Below are positions 25,571-36,350 of a stretch of DNA of 64,000 nt, in pieces. The DNA is from Apis mellifera (taxonomy: Eukaryota > Arthropoda > Insecta > Hymenoptera > Apidae). The notes beneath the pieces are model-generated. The model saw nothing but the letters and a program-made list of their open reading frames with translations. It made no database searches and had not been told where the DNA came from. Numbering within the stretch: position 1 is the first letter of the stretch; each line of letters starts with the position of its first letter. The translations under genes and the position numbers were made by a program. The stretch covers positions 1,458,501 through 1,522,500 of the forward strand of contig NC_037642.1 in NCBI RefSeq assembly GCF_003254395.2. The letters run 5' to 3'.

Positions 25571-26270
25571 TTCGATAGATACGAGAAAATGGAATATAGT
25601 TTTTCGTATCCAAGAGAGATAATAATAAACTCGACAATCGTTCGAAATATCGAGTGGAATATTTCCAACTAGATAATTTTTAAATTGAATGTAATGTTAT
25701 CGAAAAGATATCATAGATTGAAATAATATTTTTTTTAACCATTCATCTTTCCGGTATTTAATAAATTGTAATCGAACAACCTTACGAATATCGATTCTAC
25801 AACTCTGTTTTAATCACCGAAAACCACCTAATTCTATCTATACAAAGTCCCTTAGTAATAGTTTGCAACGCTGTGCAACACCAGACAAATTTCCAACTTT
25901 AGATGAAATTTCACTTTACACGTATTCAATAACGTCCACTAATGTTCAATGAAATCGATATCAAACTAGTCTAAAACATTACGTACAATCAGTTACAAAG
26001 GTCTTTGTACATTTTACGCGAGATAAATTAACACATTATCGAAAAGCTTAGAAATTCTGATTTTAACACATTTTTCTAAAACATGTATATTTCAAAAATC
26101 GATCAATTAAAGTTTCATATATCCCACGAAATTCAAACGCTCTATCGTTCCAAAGAAAAGAAACTATATTTGAAAAATATTGGAAACCTCGAAGACCTTA
26201 TCCATACATTTCCTTCAAAATCAAAATTTTTTTTATCAATCTCCTGTACAATATAACCTACTATGATAAA
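25570..26270. other. AT-rich spacer
   Basis: Low-GC sequence with no gene or repeat supported. Confidence 0.5.
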
Positions 26271-27080
26271 TTCTCGCGCGCGAAAATTCGAAAATTGCCC
26301 GTTCCCAAAATCGATCACCTCAAATCCAGCGTAAAACCGAAAATTCTACGCACGATAGAAGCGGTAGAAGCGGTCGAAGCGGTTAAAACTCCTCTCCTTG
26401 GCAACGTTTCCTTTACGATTCTCACCTCTTCTCCTCGAAACCGGCAACAACGCTCGTTTTGGCGCGAAATATAAATGTCATTGCGCGTTAAAGGGGCGCG
26501 AACGGGGAGGGGAGGGTTACGAAATCGTATGTGTATCTCTCTTTCGAGCACCCCTCCTCCCTCCTCCCTCCCCCCTCCTCCTGCTTACTGCACTGCACCG
26601 GTACGGCGAAACGCACTTCACGCGCGTCAGAGAGAAAAAAAAAATGACGAGGGAAACGCGAGTCGTTGTTATAAATATATATATCGCGCCATCGCTGTGG
26701 TCAGATGCTTTGTAAACAACGTGTCCAGCACGCGATACCCTTTCCCCCTCTCCCTCCTCCGTGACGTAAACTGGACACGACCATTTCGCGGCAATAATTC
26801 ATCGGAGGGAACATTTATGCGCGCCGGTGCGCGCCTCCTCTCCTCCCCCTTCCTCCCTCTACGCGATTTTTTCCGCGTCGCCAGTCCCCTCCCCCGGCGC
26901 TTTGCACGCACGCACGCTTTGAAAAATGTTTTATCGCGCCGATCTTTCCCGCCCCCTCGATTCGCCGATGAGAAACGATCCTCCTCGATATATTTTATCC
27001 CCTCCCCTTTCCTCTTTCACGGATTTGTTTGGCGTCCGCCACTTTCTCGAACGAGTCTAGATTCTCGGGAGTCGTTTCTG
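26270..27080. other. CpG-rich island
   Basis: One of the strongest GC islands in the window, rich in C-runs and CG. It contains the longest open frame (26475-27098, 207 codons), which is arginine/serine/proline-rich with no domain pattern and has an antisense open frame. A 9-base GAAGCGGTA-type word is repeated three times at 26358-26384. I treat the island as noncoding and possibly regulatory. Confidence 0.4.
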
Positions 27081-27470
27081 TTTAATAAATTGGAATGAGA
27101 TTGAATTGCACGCGTGCAAAACAATGTCGAATATATTATTTGTCAGTTTTGTTTAGATGGATTTGTTTTGTTAATGTTGAATTATTGTTCCTGACGAAAG
27201 AACGGATTCTAACGATTTTTTTTAGATTGGTTTGTTTGTGAAGTTGGGAAGAAGAAGTTAAATTAAATTCAATTTATGGATATGAATTTCTCAGAATAAT
27301 ATTTGCTTACGTGTAGCTTCTTACATGATTCTTATCCATGATGATTGTTAGCCATTTTTTGATAGTATCAATTATTCAATAACAGAATAAATGTATTCAT
27401 TGCTTTTCTCCATACCGTATTAATTAAATCAGTGTTGTTATTACATTCAAATGTTGAGAAGGGAGACGCA
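27080..27470. other. AT-rich spacer
   Basis: Short low-GC gap between two CpG-rich islands; nothing else visible. Confidence 0.5.
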
Positions 27471-28290
27471 AACAACCATGATGAAACACGTGCTGACCCA
27501 ATTCCACGGAGGTAGAGTAAAGAAGCGTTGCGCCACGAAGGAAGAAAGTGTCCTCCCCGTTCGGCTCCCGTAATCAAACTCGCCCCTCCCCGTGGGGAAG
27601 TTGTTGCTGATAATTTTCCATGCATAATAATAACGCGAGGCGAAGAATTTGAATAATCCACTTTCACGCTATTTTCCCGTCTGATAAGTCATTAAGCCGC
27701 CACCGTCGCAGCCGCGCGGAAAAAACTTAACGCCGGGCGGTGGAGAGCAATCTGCTTTGTCTCCGCCACACCCCGTCCTCCTCCTCCCCCCTTCGAATTG
27801 GACGAAACGTGGTTGGCGAGAAAGAAGGCAGAGCGGACAGAAGCAAGGAAGGAAGGAAGGAAGGAAGGACGGGGAGGAGCGCGATCTCGCTTTGTGTATT
27901 CGACGCCGGGCAATCGCTCGTCCCTGGAAAATTCACGGTCTGGCTCGCGGCGAACAAATGCCGCCTACCTACGTCGCCCCTCTTTAGCCGGCTCCCTGTT
28001 CGTTCGGCCACAATTTCCTCGTATTACCGTAATATTCGCTTTAACGGCGAACGACAGGGGATAACAATGCGCGACACCACCCCTCCACTTCCCCGGGACG
28101 AAACGCGCCATTTTCCATCCGGGAATCTTTTTTTTTTTTCCTTTTTTTCTCTCTCTTTCACTCGCGCGCAGCCTCGAACGCGCTTCCGGCGTTAATTCGG
28201 CCCGCGTTATGTTTCCATTTCAACGGTGTTCAATGTATGTATGGGTGTGTGGGGGTTGAATTGGAGGAAGCGGAGGAAGTGGGGATGAGA
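27470..28290. other. CpG-rich island
   Basis: GC-rich DNA with a (GGAA)n run at 27845-27869 and a long T/CT-rich tract at about 28126-28160. Frames are open in at least five phases across both strands, which indicates composition rather than coding. Candidate regulatory island. Confidence 0.4.
27845..27869. repeat. (GGAA)n tetranucleotide microsatellite
   Basis: About six GGAA/AAGG units in a row. GGAA repeats can serve as clustered ETS-type sites in some animals, but nothing here shows such use. Confidence 0.85.
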
Positions 28291-28920
28291 ATTTCGATCG
28301 AATCAATCGATTTATTGCGGAAGATAACTGTTTTGGGATTTGGAGGATTTGTCTTCGTTAATGGAAGTGAATAAATTCTGTGATATGTTTGTTAGGAAGA
28401 TGATGTTAAACATGTTGAATGAATTTATATTGGTAATATAATAAAGATTGGAATATTTTTCTTAAATGTAAGTGTGCTAAGAATTGTAATAATTTTTTTT
28501 TGAAAATAGGAATATAATAGAAACTAAACTATAGATTAGATTATATTCAATTGTAAGAGATGAATAAAGAAATAATATTAATACTTATTATTAATTAATA
28601 TAATTATATCAATTTGGCTGTTCTTGATGCATGAATAGTCCATCTTATTTTTAAAGATTGATCCTCTTTGAAATTACTTGTACAAGATAGTATAAACAAC
28701 AAATTTTGAATTAATAATTATTATTGAATATCTTCAATTAACATATATCCAATTCAAATTGAAGCAATGAAATGCTTGAACACAAGTTAAGCAGCTTCTT
28801 AATAAATAAATCCATTTCTTCTGAATTTATTTTAAAAAAATGATTGAATCTTCAATTTGAAAAGGTTAATAAGACAATTACAAAATCTATCTAAAATTTA
28901 AAACAATCTTGTTCATATCT
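28290..28920. other. AT-rich spacer
   Basis: Low-GC DNA, no supported feature. Confidence 0.5.
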
Positions 28921-29470
28921 CGCGAGATTAGAGAATGATCGAAATCATCGAACGTGATCCACATCTAATCGATTATTCCTTAACATCACGAGCGCTGTCA
29001 CGTTTCGACGAATGCCTCGAGGGTTTCTCTCGCATTTCCGGCAGAACTTACGACCAACTCTTCAAATATGAAATCCACCCACGGCACGGGCGTGGATGTT
29101 TCCAGCGGTCTCGATAATTCACGAAATCGATTACACGATAGGTGAAACGGGCCAGGCGTTTTACGACCACGGCCCCGTATTTACGTTATAGTCGAGGACG
29201 AAATCTGCGTCCTCGGCTTTGTGCGGTCGCGTTCCACACCGGAAACAGGCACATGGAGGCACATCCGCGCCGTTATGGCCGCGTTTCCGCCTGTTTGTCC
29301 TACGAGGAAACCTGTCCTGGAGCATCCGTGCATCGCGTTCGACTTCATACACGTCTGTTTGAAGATCGTAAAGCTTATCGCGCTGACAATGCGAGTTGTT
29401 TTATGGAACGTGTGTTTCTCGAAATGGAAAAATAAAATTTTAAGAATACAGAATCAGTGAACTTGTGAGT
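28920..29470. other. Moderate-GC island
   Basis: Complex CpG-containing sequence. Frames at 28935-29117, 29142-29435, 29221-29460 and an antisense 29161-29352 overlap. None is recognisable. Candidate conserved noncoding element. Confidence 0.3.
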
Positions 29471-30070
29471 GTCTTGGCGTCGAATTAATTGTAGTTAAAA
29501 ATGCGTTGAAACATTTTATCATTAATATGAAATATTGTTGAAAATTGTTGAATGAAATAAAAATTTATTATTTTAAGAGTACGAATAAAATATGAGATTA
29601 ATTGAAATAAACTTTAAGCATCGATATCAACAACTTTTGTCAATGTTTTCCAATCGATTAAAATGTTTCTCAATTTTAATAATAGATCGATAACATTATG
29701 ATATTTGTTTTCACGTAATATGAAACAAATAATATAGAACAATAAAAGAGAATTTTGTGGAAAAAATTAATGTTCCTTTCTTTAGTTTAGCAATATTTCA
29801 ACAAAACTTTGTTATATCTTGCAACGATATTTATTAGAATCAATATGCTCGAAATTCATCATCACTTGTTATTACATCAAGCATTGTCTTTTAATATTAT
29901 TTTCCTGATTTTTCCTAAAAGTATAATCCATCAATCCGACTGTTGATTTTCTATAAACTTTGCGTTTCTGTATAAGATTAAAATAATCTTGTTATAAAAT
30001 ATTGGCAGAAATAGAAGAATCGTCAATTACAAAGATAAAAGTCCTATTATAAAAGATTGTTCAACATTGA
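29470..30070. other. AT-rich spacer
   Basis: Low-GC DNA, no supported feature. Confidence 0.5.
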
Positions 30071-30640
30071 TCTTCGTAGAAGCACAATGGCAACGTGACC
30101 AAAGGCTACCCATTTGGCGAATGGCAGCGTTATCACGCGTTCTCGTGCGCCAGATTATGCCAGGGTTATGCGTACCCTATTCAAAAGTGGTCATGCGCCG
30201 TGTATAAAGGGCCATTACGAAAATGACCATTAAAATAAATTACTCTCATCGTGGCGTACGTAACGAGTGGCAACGCTGCTCAATACCTTGAAATACGTGA
30301 CGCGGAAATAGTCGGCGGCGCGCGAATCAATTTACGCAAATAATGGGAGCGGGGGGGCGGCGGGTGGGGAGGGGTTAAAATTTCGACCGCTAGAAACAGT
30401 GGACCATCCGATCCTTTGTCCGCTTGAAAATGTTCATCCTCCGTCGGATTTCGGCCACGCGAGCAATTGAAATTTCCGTGATGAATATGAGTTCCAGAAA
30501 TCGTTCCTACTATTTCAGTTATTCCAGGGTTGCAGGTGGCCCGAGCCACCATATTTCAAGGAATTTCGAATGGATTATTGGCAGTCGAATTTGAAATGTA
30601 TGATCCTGGAAACTTGTCGTTTCGAATGTTTTTTGTTTGG
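30070..30640. other. Complex island, candidate enhancer-like element
   Basis: Non-repetitive, information-rich sequence at moderate to high GC, with GGCAACG near 30090 and 30270, AT-core words such as AAATAAATTA, and a G-quadruplex motif at 30345-30374. No coding pattern is seen. The look is that of a conserved noncoding element, an inference. Confidence 0.35.
30345..30374 (+). other. Strong G-quadruplex motif
   Basis: Five guanine runs of 3, 7, 3, 4 and 4 bases are separated by loops of 1 to 4 bases. This exceeds the classical four-run requirement and is the best such motif I saw in the window. Confidence 0.65.
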
Positions 30641-31480
30641 TTGATGGATTTTCCCTACACAGTTTCGAAGGAACTTCTTAAGTGTGAAAAAAAATCAAAA
30701 ATTTGTCACGTAATTTTTATAAATTGATGAATTACGTTGTTCGAAAAATCTTTCATGACATCGTTTATATTGTAAAGAGATGATGTGGATATGGATGATA
30801 TGATGCGTTTATATTTCTCTTCTAGGACTTACATCAATTTTAATTATTTATATTCTATTATTATCGGATCAAAATAGAGAAAATCAAAATAGACCAAGTC
30901 TCGTCACTTTTATACCTAGATTTAGGGATATAAATCATTGAATATTCGCCACGATAATTATACGTAATACTGTATATTACACTAGCGAGAATCGTATGGC
31001 GTTCGAAGCCATCTAGCGGCAGAATTAGTACTACGACGCGTAAACTGATTCTGGCAATTCAATTTATATTTGGGATCCTTTAGAAGCTGCAAAGATCGAT
31101 TAGCTTGATATCATAACTTATTCCATTAAACTTGATATTTATTTAAGAATAAAAATAATTATAAAATTAATATTACTGATATTATTTGCTGTAATATTTA
31201 TAAAAATGAAACAAAATACTTTACTTTTAAAAAGTAAAAGATAAAACAAATAAATATAAACGAAGAGAGGAATTTATTATAATGCATACATGAAATGCCA
31301 CCTTCCTTGTAAATTTAAAATTTCATGCATTCAAAAGTGAAAACTTATCAGACTTAATTTTCCTTTCTCTCGTAATTAATTCTTTCGACTTTTAAAGTTG
31401 TCCAGGAATTTACGAGCATTTTAATCATGATTTATAGAAATAAAAAATAAGTCGATATTAATTATCAATACCAACGAAAT
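30640..31480. other. AT-rich spacer
   Basis: Low-GC DNA, with a small complex patch around 30970-31070 that contains a CTCF-like motif. Confidence 0.5.
31006..31019 (-). promoter_or_regulatory. CTCF-like motif
   Basis: On the minus strand CCGCTAGATGGCTT matches the CTCF consensus at 11 of 14 positions, including the full AGRKGGC core. Motif only. Confidence 0.3.
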
Positions 31481-32100
31481 TGTTTCGAAATATAAAGAAT
31501 ACCAATATCAAGGATCTCGGAACAAAAGCGTTTCGGTGTCTTCGCTGCGTCACGAATGAGCCTAATTTTATTTCGGTTTTCCCCGGTAACTCGATTGTCG
31601 AGAAGAAAGGACGAGGAGAACGTGTTCAGGTCGATCGAACGGATAATATTAAATTTAAGAGTTCAGTTTTGCGTCGAGGCAACGAGTGATATTCCCCCGA
31701 GGCAAACATCGTCGACGTCGTCGCTCCTCGTCATAGTTGGGTTTCCATTTCTCCCGCTATACACGGGAGAGGGGCCACGTTGTTTGTCGGGGAACGTTCT
31801 TTTACGAGCAGAAATATTTTGCCAATTTCACCGTCCATGCAAATTTCAATTCGCGAGCGTCAATATTTGTTGAATCGCGTCGAAAAAGGATTTCGATGTA
31901 CCGCCACTCGATTCCACGTCAAACGGTTCTGGCCACGGTTCGCTCCTCTAAAAACGGTAATATCGAGCGTTAAAATAAAGGGGTCGACGCGGGAAGAAAA
32001 ATACCTCGACAAACGTCAATATCCTATCCTCCTCCTCCTCCTTCCCTCTTTCTCTCTTCTCATGTTCATCCATAAGTAAAAATTATCCTCCTTTTTGGGG
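31480..32100. other. CpG-rich flank upstream of the exon
   Basis: GC-rich complex sequence beginning about 950 bp before the exon. Overlapping frames (31480-31689, 31556-31873, 31737-31973, 31780-32079) in three phases show no family pattern. Part of it may be regulatory or an unrecognised exon. Confidence 0.3.
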
Positions 32101-32438
32101 GTACGAATGATGGATTTTTGATATCGAAATGTATGATTCTTTTAGCGAAATCGATATGGCGAAGTAAAGGTAATAAATTAATTCTTAACTAACTCGATGG
32201 ATAACGGGGAGGGAAAATCCATTTTTCTCGAGTAAAATCATCATCTGATGTGATGATGTGAGAAAATAAATAAAACAAATAAACAATTATTACGTCGATT
32301 ACCCTTCAATTTCTATCTCTAAAAATTTTCTTCTCCAAAAATATTCGCTCGAGGAGGATCAACTCTCTCTCGATATAATCTCTCGGAAAGAAAAATCAGA
32401 TTCTCAACACGGCTCGGCGATTCTTTTTTTTTTTCCAG
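32100..32438 (+). other. 3' end of an intron with acceptor signals
   Basis: The segment ends in a T-rich polypyrimidine tract (32422-32436) and an AG at 32437-32438. CTCAAC at 32403-32408 fits a metazoan branch-point consensus at a normal distance. The upstream exon that joins here was not found. Confidence 0.6.
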
Positions 32439-32697
32439 GGTCCGGTCGGGGAAGTGGGCGGCGTCAGGCTGCCGTTGCAATCATTACATGGGTACGGATC
32501 TGTGTTCATGTACTCGGCGTCGACGAGTCCCGGGGGTGGAGGTGGCCAGGGTGGCGGAGGCGGAGGTGAAGTGACCCTCCGCCTCCGCGAACCTGAGGAT
32601 ATTCCCGAAGAAGTTCTTGCACGCCTCGAGGACACGGCCACCCTCTCCATCTCTCTTCAAAGCGACGCAGTGTTGAGGCTGGGGGCAGCTGGCACGG
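32439..32697 (+). CDS. Internal coding exon, unrecognised protein
   Basis: This is the only stretch with convincing coding-exon structure. A T-rich tract and CAG acceptor precede it, and GGTAAGT follows at 32697-32703. The 259 bases give 86 full codons in phase 0 plus one base carried to the next exon. The start of translation lies elsewhere: no ATG opens the frame and an acceptor begins it. Residues 1-31 include a compact segment, LPLQSLHGYGSVFMYSAS. Residues 32-43 are a glycine-rich linker with one Gln. Residues 44-50 (EVTLRLR) look like a beta strand, 51-65 are acidic and helix-prone (EPEDIPEEVLARLED), and 66-81 alternate hydrophobic and polar residues (LSISLQSDAVLRL). No signal peptide, membrane helix or catalytic motif is visible. 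I do not recognise the family; an internal piece of a large protein is likely because both neighbours are introns of at least several hundred bases. Confidence 0.7.
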
Positions 32698-33370
32698 GTA
32701 AGTGTCCCCCTCTTTCTCTCTCTTTTTTTTTTTTTCTTCGAGTCACCCGTTCTTTCTTTATCCCCCATCGGATGAGAATCATTCTTTTCGCCGAGATAAA
32801 GTTTCGTTCGGGAATTACCAGGGATTGATCCGTTTCATTTCTCGTTATCGATGTTCATTTCCGCTTTAAAAGTTTTATATTTGATCTGTAATCGGAAGGG
32901 ATTGAATAAGCGGCGGTAGGAACAATTGTTGATCCATTCGATATTTCAGGTATCGGAGGAGAAATTTTATTTAGAAATTTAATCGATAGAGAAAGAGTAG
33001 CGTGCAGAAATTGAATTTACACGTGCGAATATCGCGATAAATTAGATTTATTTGTAAATTAATAATTAAAAAAGTAGGAAGGATCGAAAGTTGAGACGAA
33101 GGTATTTCAATTTCACTAATTTAACTTTATTGCATTTTATAAAATCATTGATTTCTTTTGATGCGATAAATTTATAGAAATTATAATTAATATTTTAAGA
33201 GAAACTCGGCTCAATTTTACAAATTTTATTACCTTCGTCATTTTCTGCGTTAAAAATATTCCCGAAAGTATAATCAATTTCATAATATTCGTGTAAGAAA
33301 TCGATGAAAAATATCGCCAAAAATCGAACGAACGATTCCTCGCTTAATCGACGGAGTTGAAAAAGTGTAA
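32698..33370 (+). other. 5' end of the downstream intron
   Basis: It begins GTAAGT, a full match to the donor consensus, followed by a CT/T-rich tract and then AT-rich DNA. No following exon was recognised within the window. Confidence 0.6.
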
Positions 33371-33860
33371 CGGTGGTCAAAGTTTCTGGCCGCTAGCAGA
33401 AGGGTGGACGATAAATAATTGGCTTATACGGTGCATAAATTCCGACAGTGTGTCGCGGCAGCCTTCGTGAAACTTACCCCAGAATTTATTATAATGGGAA
33501 TCGTCCCCTCGTATTTTTAGGATCGCAATTAATTTTCTCGTTTTCGAAACGCGAACGCGCACCAGCTCCGGCCAGATTAGCATTTGCACGCGTGTGCACG
33601 CGGCCTAATGCAGAATTATTTTACTGAAATACGCCGATCCGTGGGACGCGCATTATCGCCATCAAAACTACTTTCGGCCGGATGCATTTTTCCCCGATAA
33701 GCTGGCCATTCGTTTCGTTTTATCGGCACGGATCCCGTGCTACCCTAAGCTGTCGTGAAATTTGCGACCTCGATTATTTAACGGTGAATGATCGCCGTTA
33801 CTCGTAACCGGGATTTATCGCGTGTCGAATATTTAATTTCGCCTCTGAATTTATTATTGC
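33370..33860. other. Complex island, candidate intronic enhancer
   Basis: Non-repetitive moderate-GC sequence with AT-core words such as ATAAATAATTGG. It lies about 700 bp downstream of the exon. It has no coding pattern, so a conserved noncoding element is the most plausible reading. Confidence 0.35.
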
Positions 33861-35300
33861 TCTTGTATTTCGATTCTATTTCGCTTTGAAAAATTAGAAT
33901 TGAGAGGAGGCCGGTGAAATATAATTCTCTTCAAGAGATTTTTCTTTAACTTATTTTGAAAATTTATACATATTAACAAATATACTTATTACGTGTATAT
34001 ATTTATTCGTTTAATAATGTGTTTCTGTAAATGCCAATATTAAATTTACCAAGAACCATATATATATATAAATCTGTCAAAACAACAAATTAATCATAAT
34101 GATGTGAATATTTAAATACATGTATTATATTCCGATATTTAATCTTGAATTAATCTGTATATTATACAGGATTAATTTAGAAGATATTTGTATAACTGTT
34201 AGAATAATTTCCAAGTTGCGATTGATAGAAAAACTATTAATAAACACTTTGTAATTCTTTGCAATCGAAGCAACGATGGAATGTAATTTCGTTTGAAATA
34301 TCAGGAATTTAATCTCACGCTATAACGCTAAATATACACTTTCTATCAGAAAAAAAGCGAAACACGATTAAACTATCCCTCGTAAATAAACAGAGAATTG
34401 TCGAGAAACGTCTTTGCTAAATCTTGTCTAGGTATTTACTTTCTCGAAATCCAACCCGGCCGCTCTAAAAATATACGATGGAAGTAGTCAGAGACTTTAG
34501 AAATCTAAATGAAACGTCGCGCCTCGATCGTCGGAATCGATTACATTAACGATTAACCCTCGAAGGAAGCGGAGGCGTAATCTACCAGCTTCTCAAGAAA
34601 GATTCCAGATTGCTTCGGTTTCCTGTCATTTCCATTCAAACCGAACGTCTGGCTTTGTTTGAAACGGCCGATACGCGGGCTCGATCACGATAAATGCGAG
34701 AGCCGACGGAATAAAAAAGTTTTCTTATTGGTTCGATCTGTTTATTTGAAGAAAGTTCTCGAGAAGGGTTGTCCTTTGAAGACGGCTATTAGATATTTTT
34801 CGCGTATTCGATGAACCGTCTTAAGAAGGACTACGTGATTCTGTTCAACTTGTTTCTCTGCTTGCAGTTGGATTGGATACGAAAGTAATACGAAAAATAT
34901 TATGTGTGATCGATGGAACGATAGATTATTTTTAATATCGTTTTTTTTTATTAAAAATAAGATTTTAATCAATGCAATTTTATTTGTGCAAAATATAAAA
35001 ATTGTATTCAATAGAATGAGTTAATTGCGTCATTTATTCATTATTTTTATATTTCTTATCTCGCTGTTTTATCGCTGTATCATTAATTAATCTTTCCGGC
35101 AGTAAGTAAAATGGAAATTACAAAATCTAATTTAATTTCATACGTAAAATACCTCCCCCGTTTATTTATACACCGTAATCACCGTATATATACCAACGCG
35201 TATTCATTTCCCCCCCTCCTGTCCATTTTACATTTCTCATTCACTTACTTCAAATAAAACTAAATATAAACTGTTCCCAATCTGTCACATTCTCTCAAAA
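33860..35300. other. AT-rich intronic or intergenic DNA
   Basis: Low-GC sequence. 34430-34730 is a small CpG-containing patch. The 89-codon minus frame 34742-35011 has no recognisable pattern. Confidence 0.45.
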
Positions 35301-35319
35301 CTTTGAATAGTCGCGCTTT

Positions 35320-36350
35320 AAATGCATTTCCAACGCCGAAAATTCAACTCTCTCTCTCAACTGTATAACACATTCACACGCGAAATCCCGAATACCGAAA
35401 ATAACTTCTATCCAATTTCTCTAAGCAACCATCTAAATCCATCCCCGACCATTTATTTATTCCCCGTGATCTCATTAAATCCGGAAATAGGCATCCGTTT
35501 CCTTTCCCCGTATTTTTTCCTGGCGAGGAGAGAAGGGGGGAGGAAATCCTCGGACAAAAAGCAAGAATTCCTGGCGAGCCGAAAGCTCCCCAAACACAGG
35601 AATCAGCCCCCCTCTTGGTTGGGGAGGGGAAACGGATTAAAACTTTTATCAGGGCTTTCAAAGGCAGCTGGTCCACGGGACCAGAGGGTGCCCCGTGGCT
35701 CTGTCGAAAAGAGGATTCGTGGAACGATCGAACGTTAACTTCCGGACGATTTGTCTGAGCCTGCCGCGGTGGTGCATGCCGCGATAAATCCCGGATTTTC
35801 ATAAGTTTCCTCTCTCTCTCTCTCTCTCTCCCCATTGGCCTCCATTCGAGGGCTCCTTTCCCGACTGTCGTCTCGTGGGCCACGTTTTCCATTCATTCTG
35901 CCTCGCATTTCTAAGTCGAATATATATATATCTTATTCCTCTTCTTTTTCTTTTTTCTTTTCGGTTTCTCATTCTCTCGGTGTTGAGAGGGGGGGGATAA
36001 CACCGAGGAAGGATGAGATTTATCGAAGTTGCGGCTTGTTACGGCTGGGCTTTACGCTTTTGCGGGGCGGCCGCCACTCGAGAGCCGCGATAAAGGTGCT
36101 AGCAATTGATTAAGAGGGTCGTTTGTGCCAAGGAAATGCTACTTCAAACGCGACCCCCGCCCCGATCTTAACCGCTTTCCAGCACTCTTCTGTGGCGACG
36201 CCACTCGGATTCTTTTGTAAGCGACGAAAAATTCGCGCTATATATTCTATACATATCCCGGATACATTGTTCTTCTTCGTTTCATGGTTGCTTCTGCAAG
36301 AAATACGAATTCAAATTCGAGGATTCGTTAAAGTGTGATAATTGTGAAGA
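35320..36350. other. CpG-rich island with (CT)n
   Basis: GC-rich over a kilobase, with a CT microsatellite at about 35809-35831. The 138-codon plus frame and 172-codon minus frame (35322-35738 and 35374-35892) overlap and show no family pattern. No exon was supported. Confidence 0.35.

Noticed and set aside
26475..27098. Longest open frame, 207 codons on +
   Set aside because: Arginine/serine/proline-rich, overlaps other open frames on both strands, lies in a C-rich island and has no domain pattern.
32396..32650. Proline-rich frame on the minus strand across the exon
   Set aside because: It is the reverse shadow of the Gly-rich exon, and splice signals support the + strand only.
35322..35892. 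138-codon (+) and 172-codon (-) frames
   Set aside because: They mirror each other across a GC island, and no splice pair or recognised family was found.
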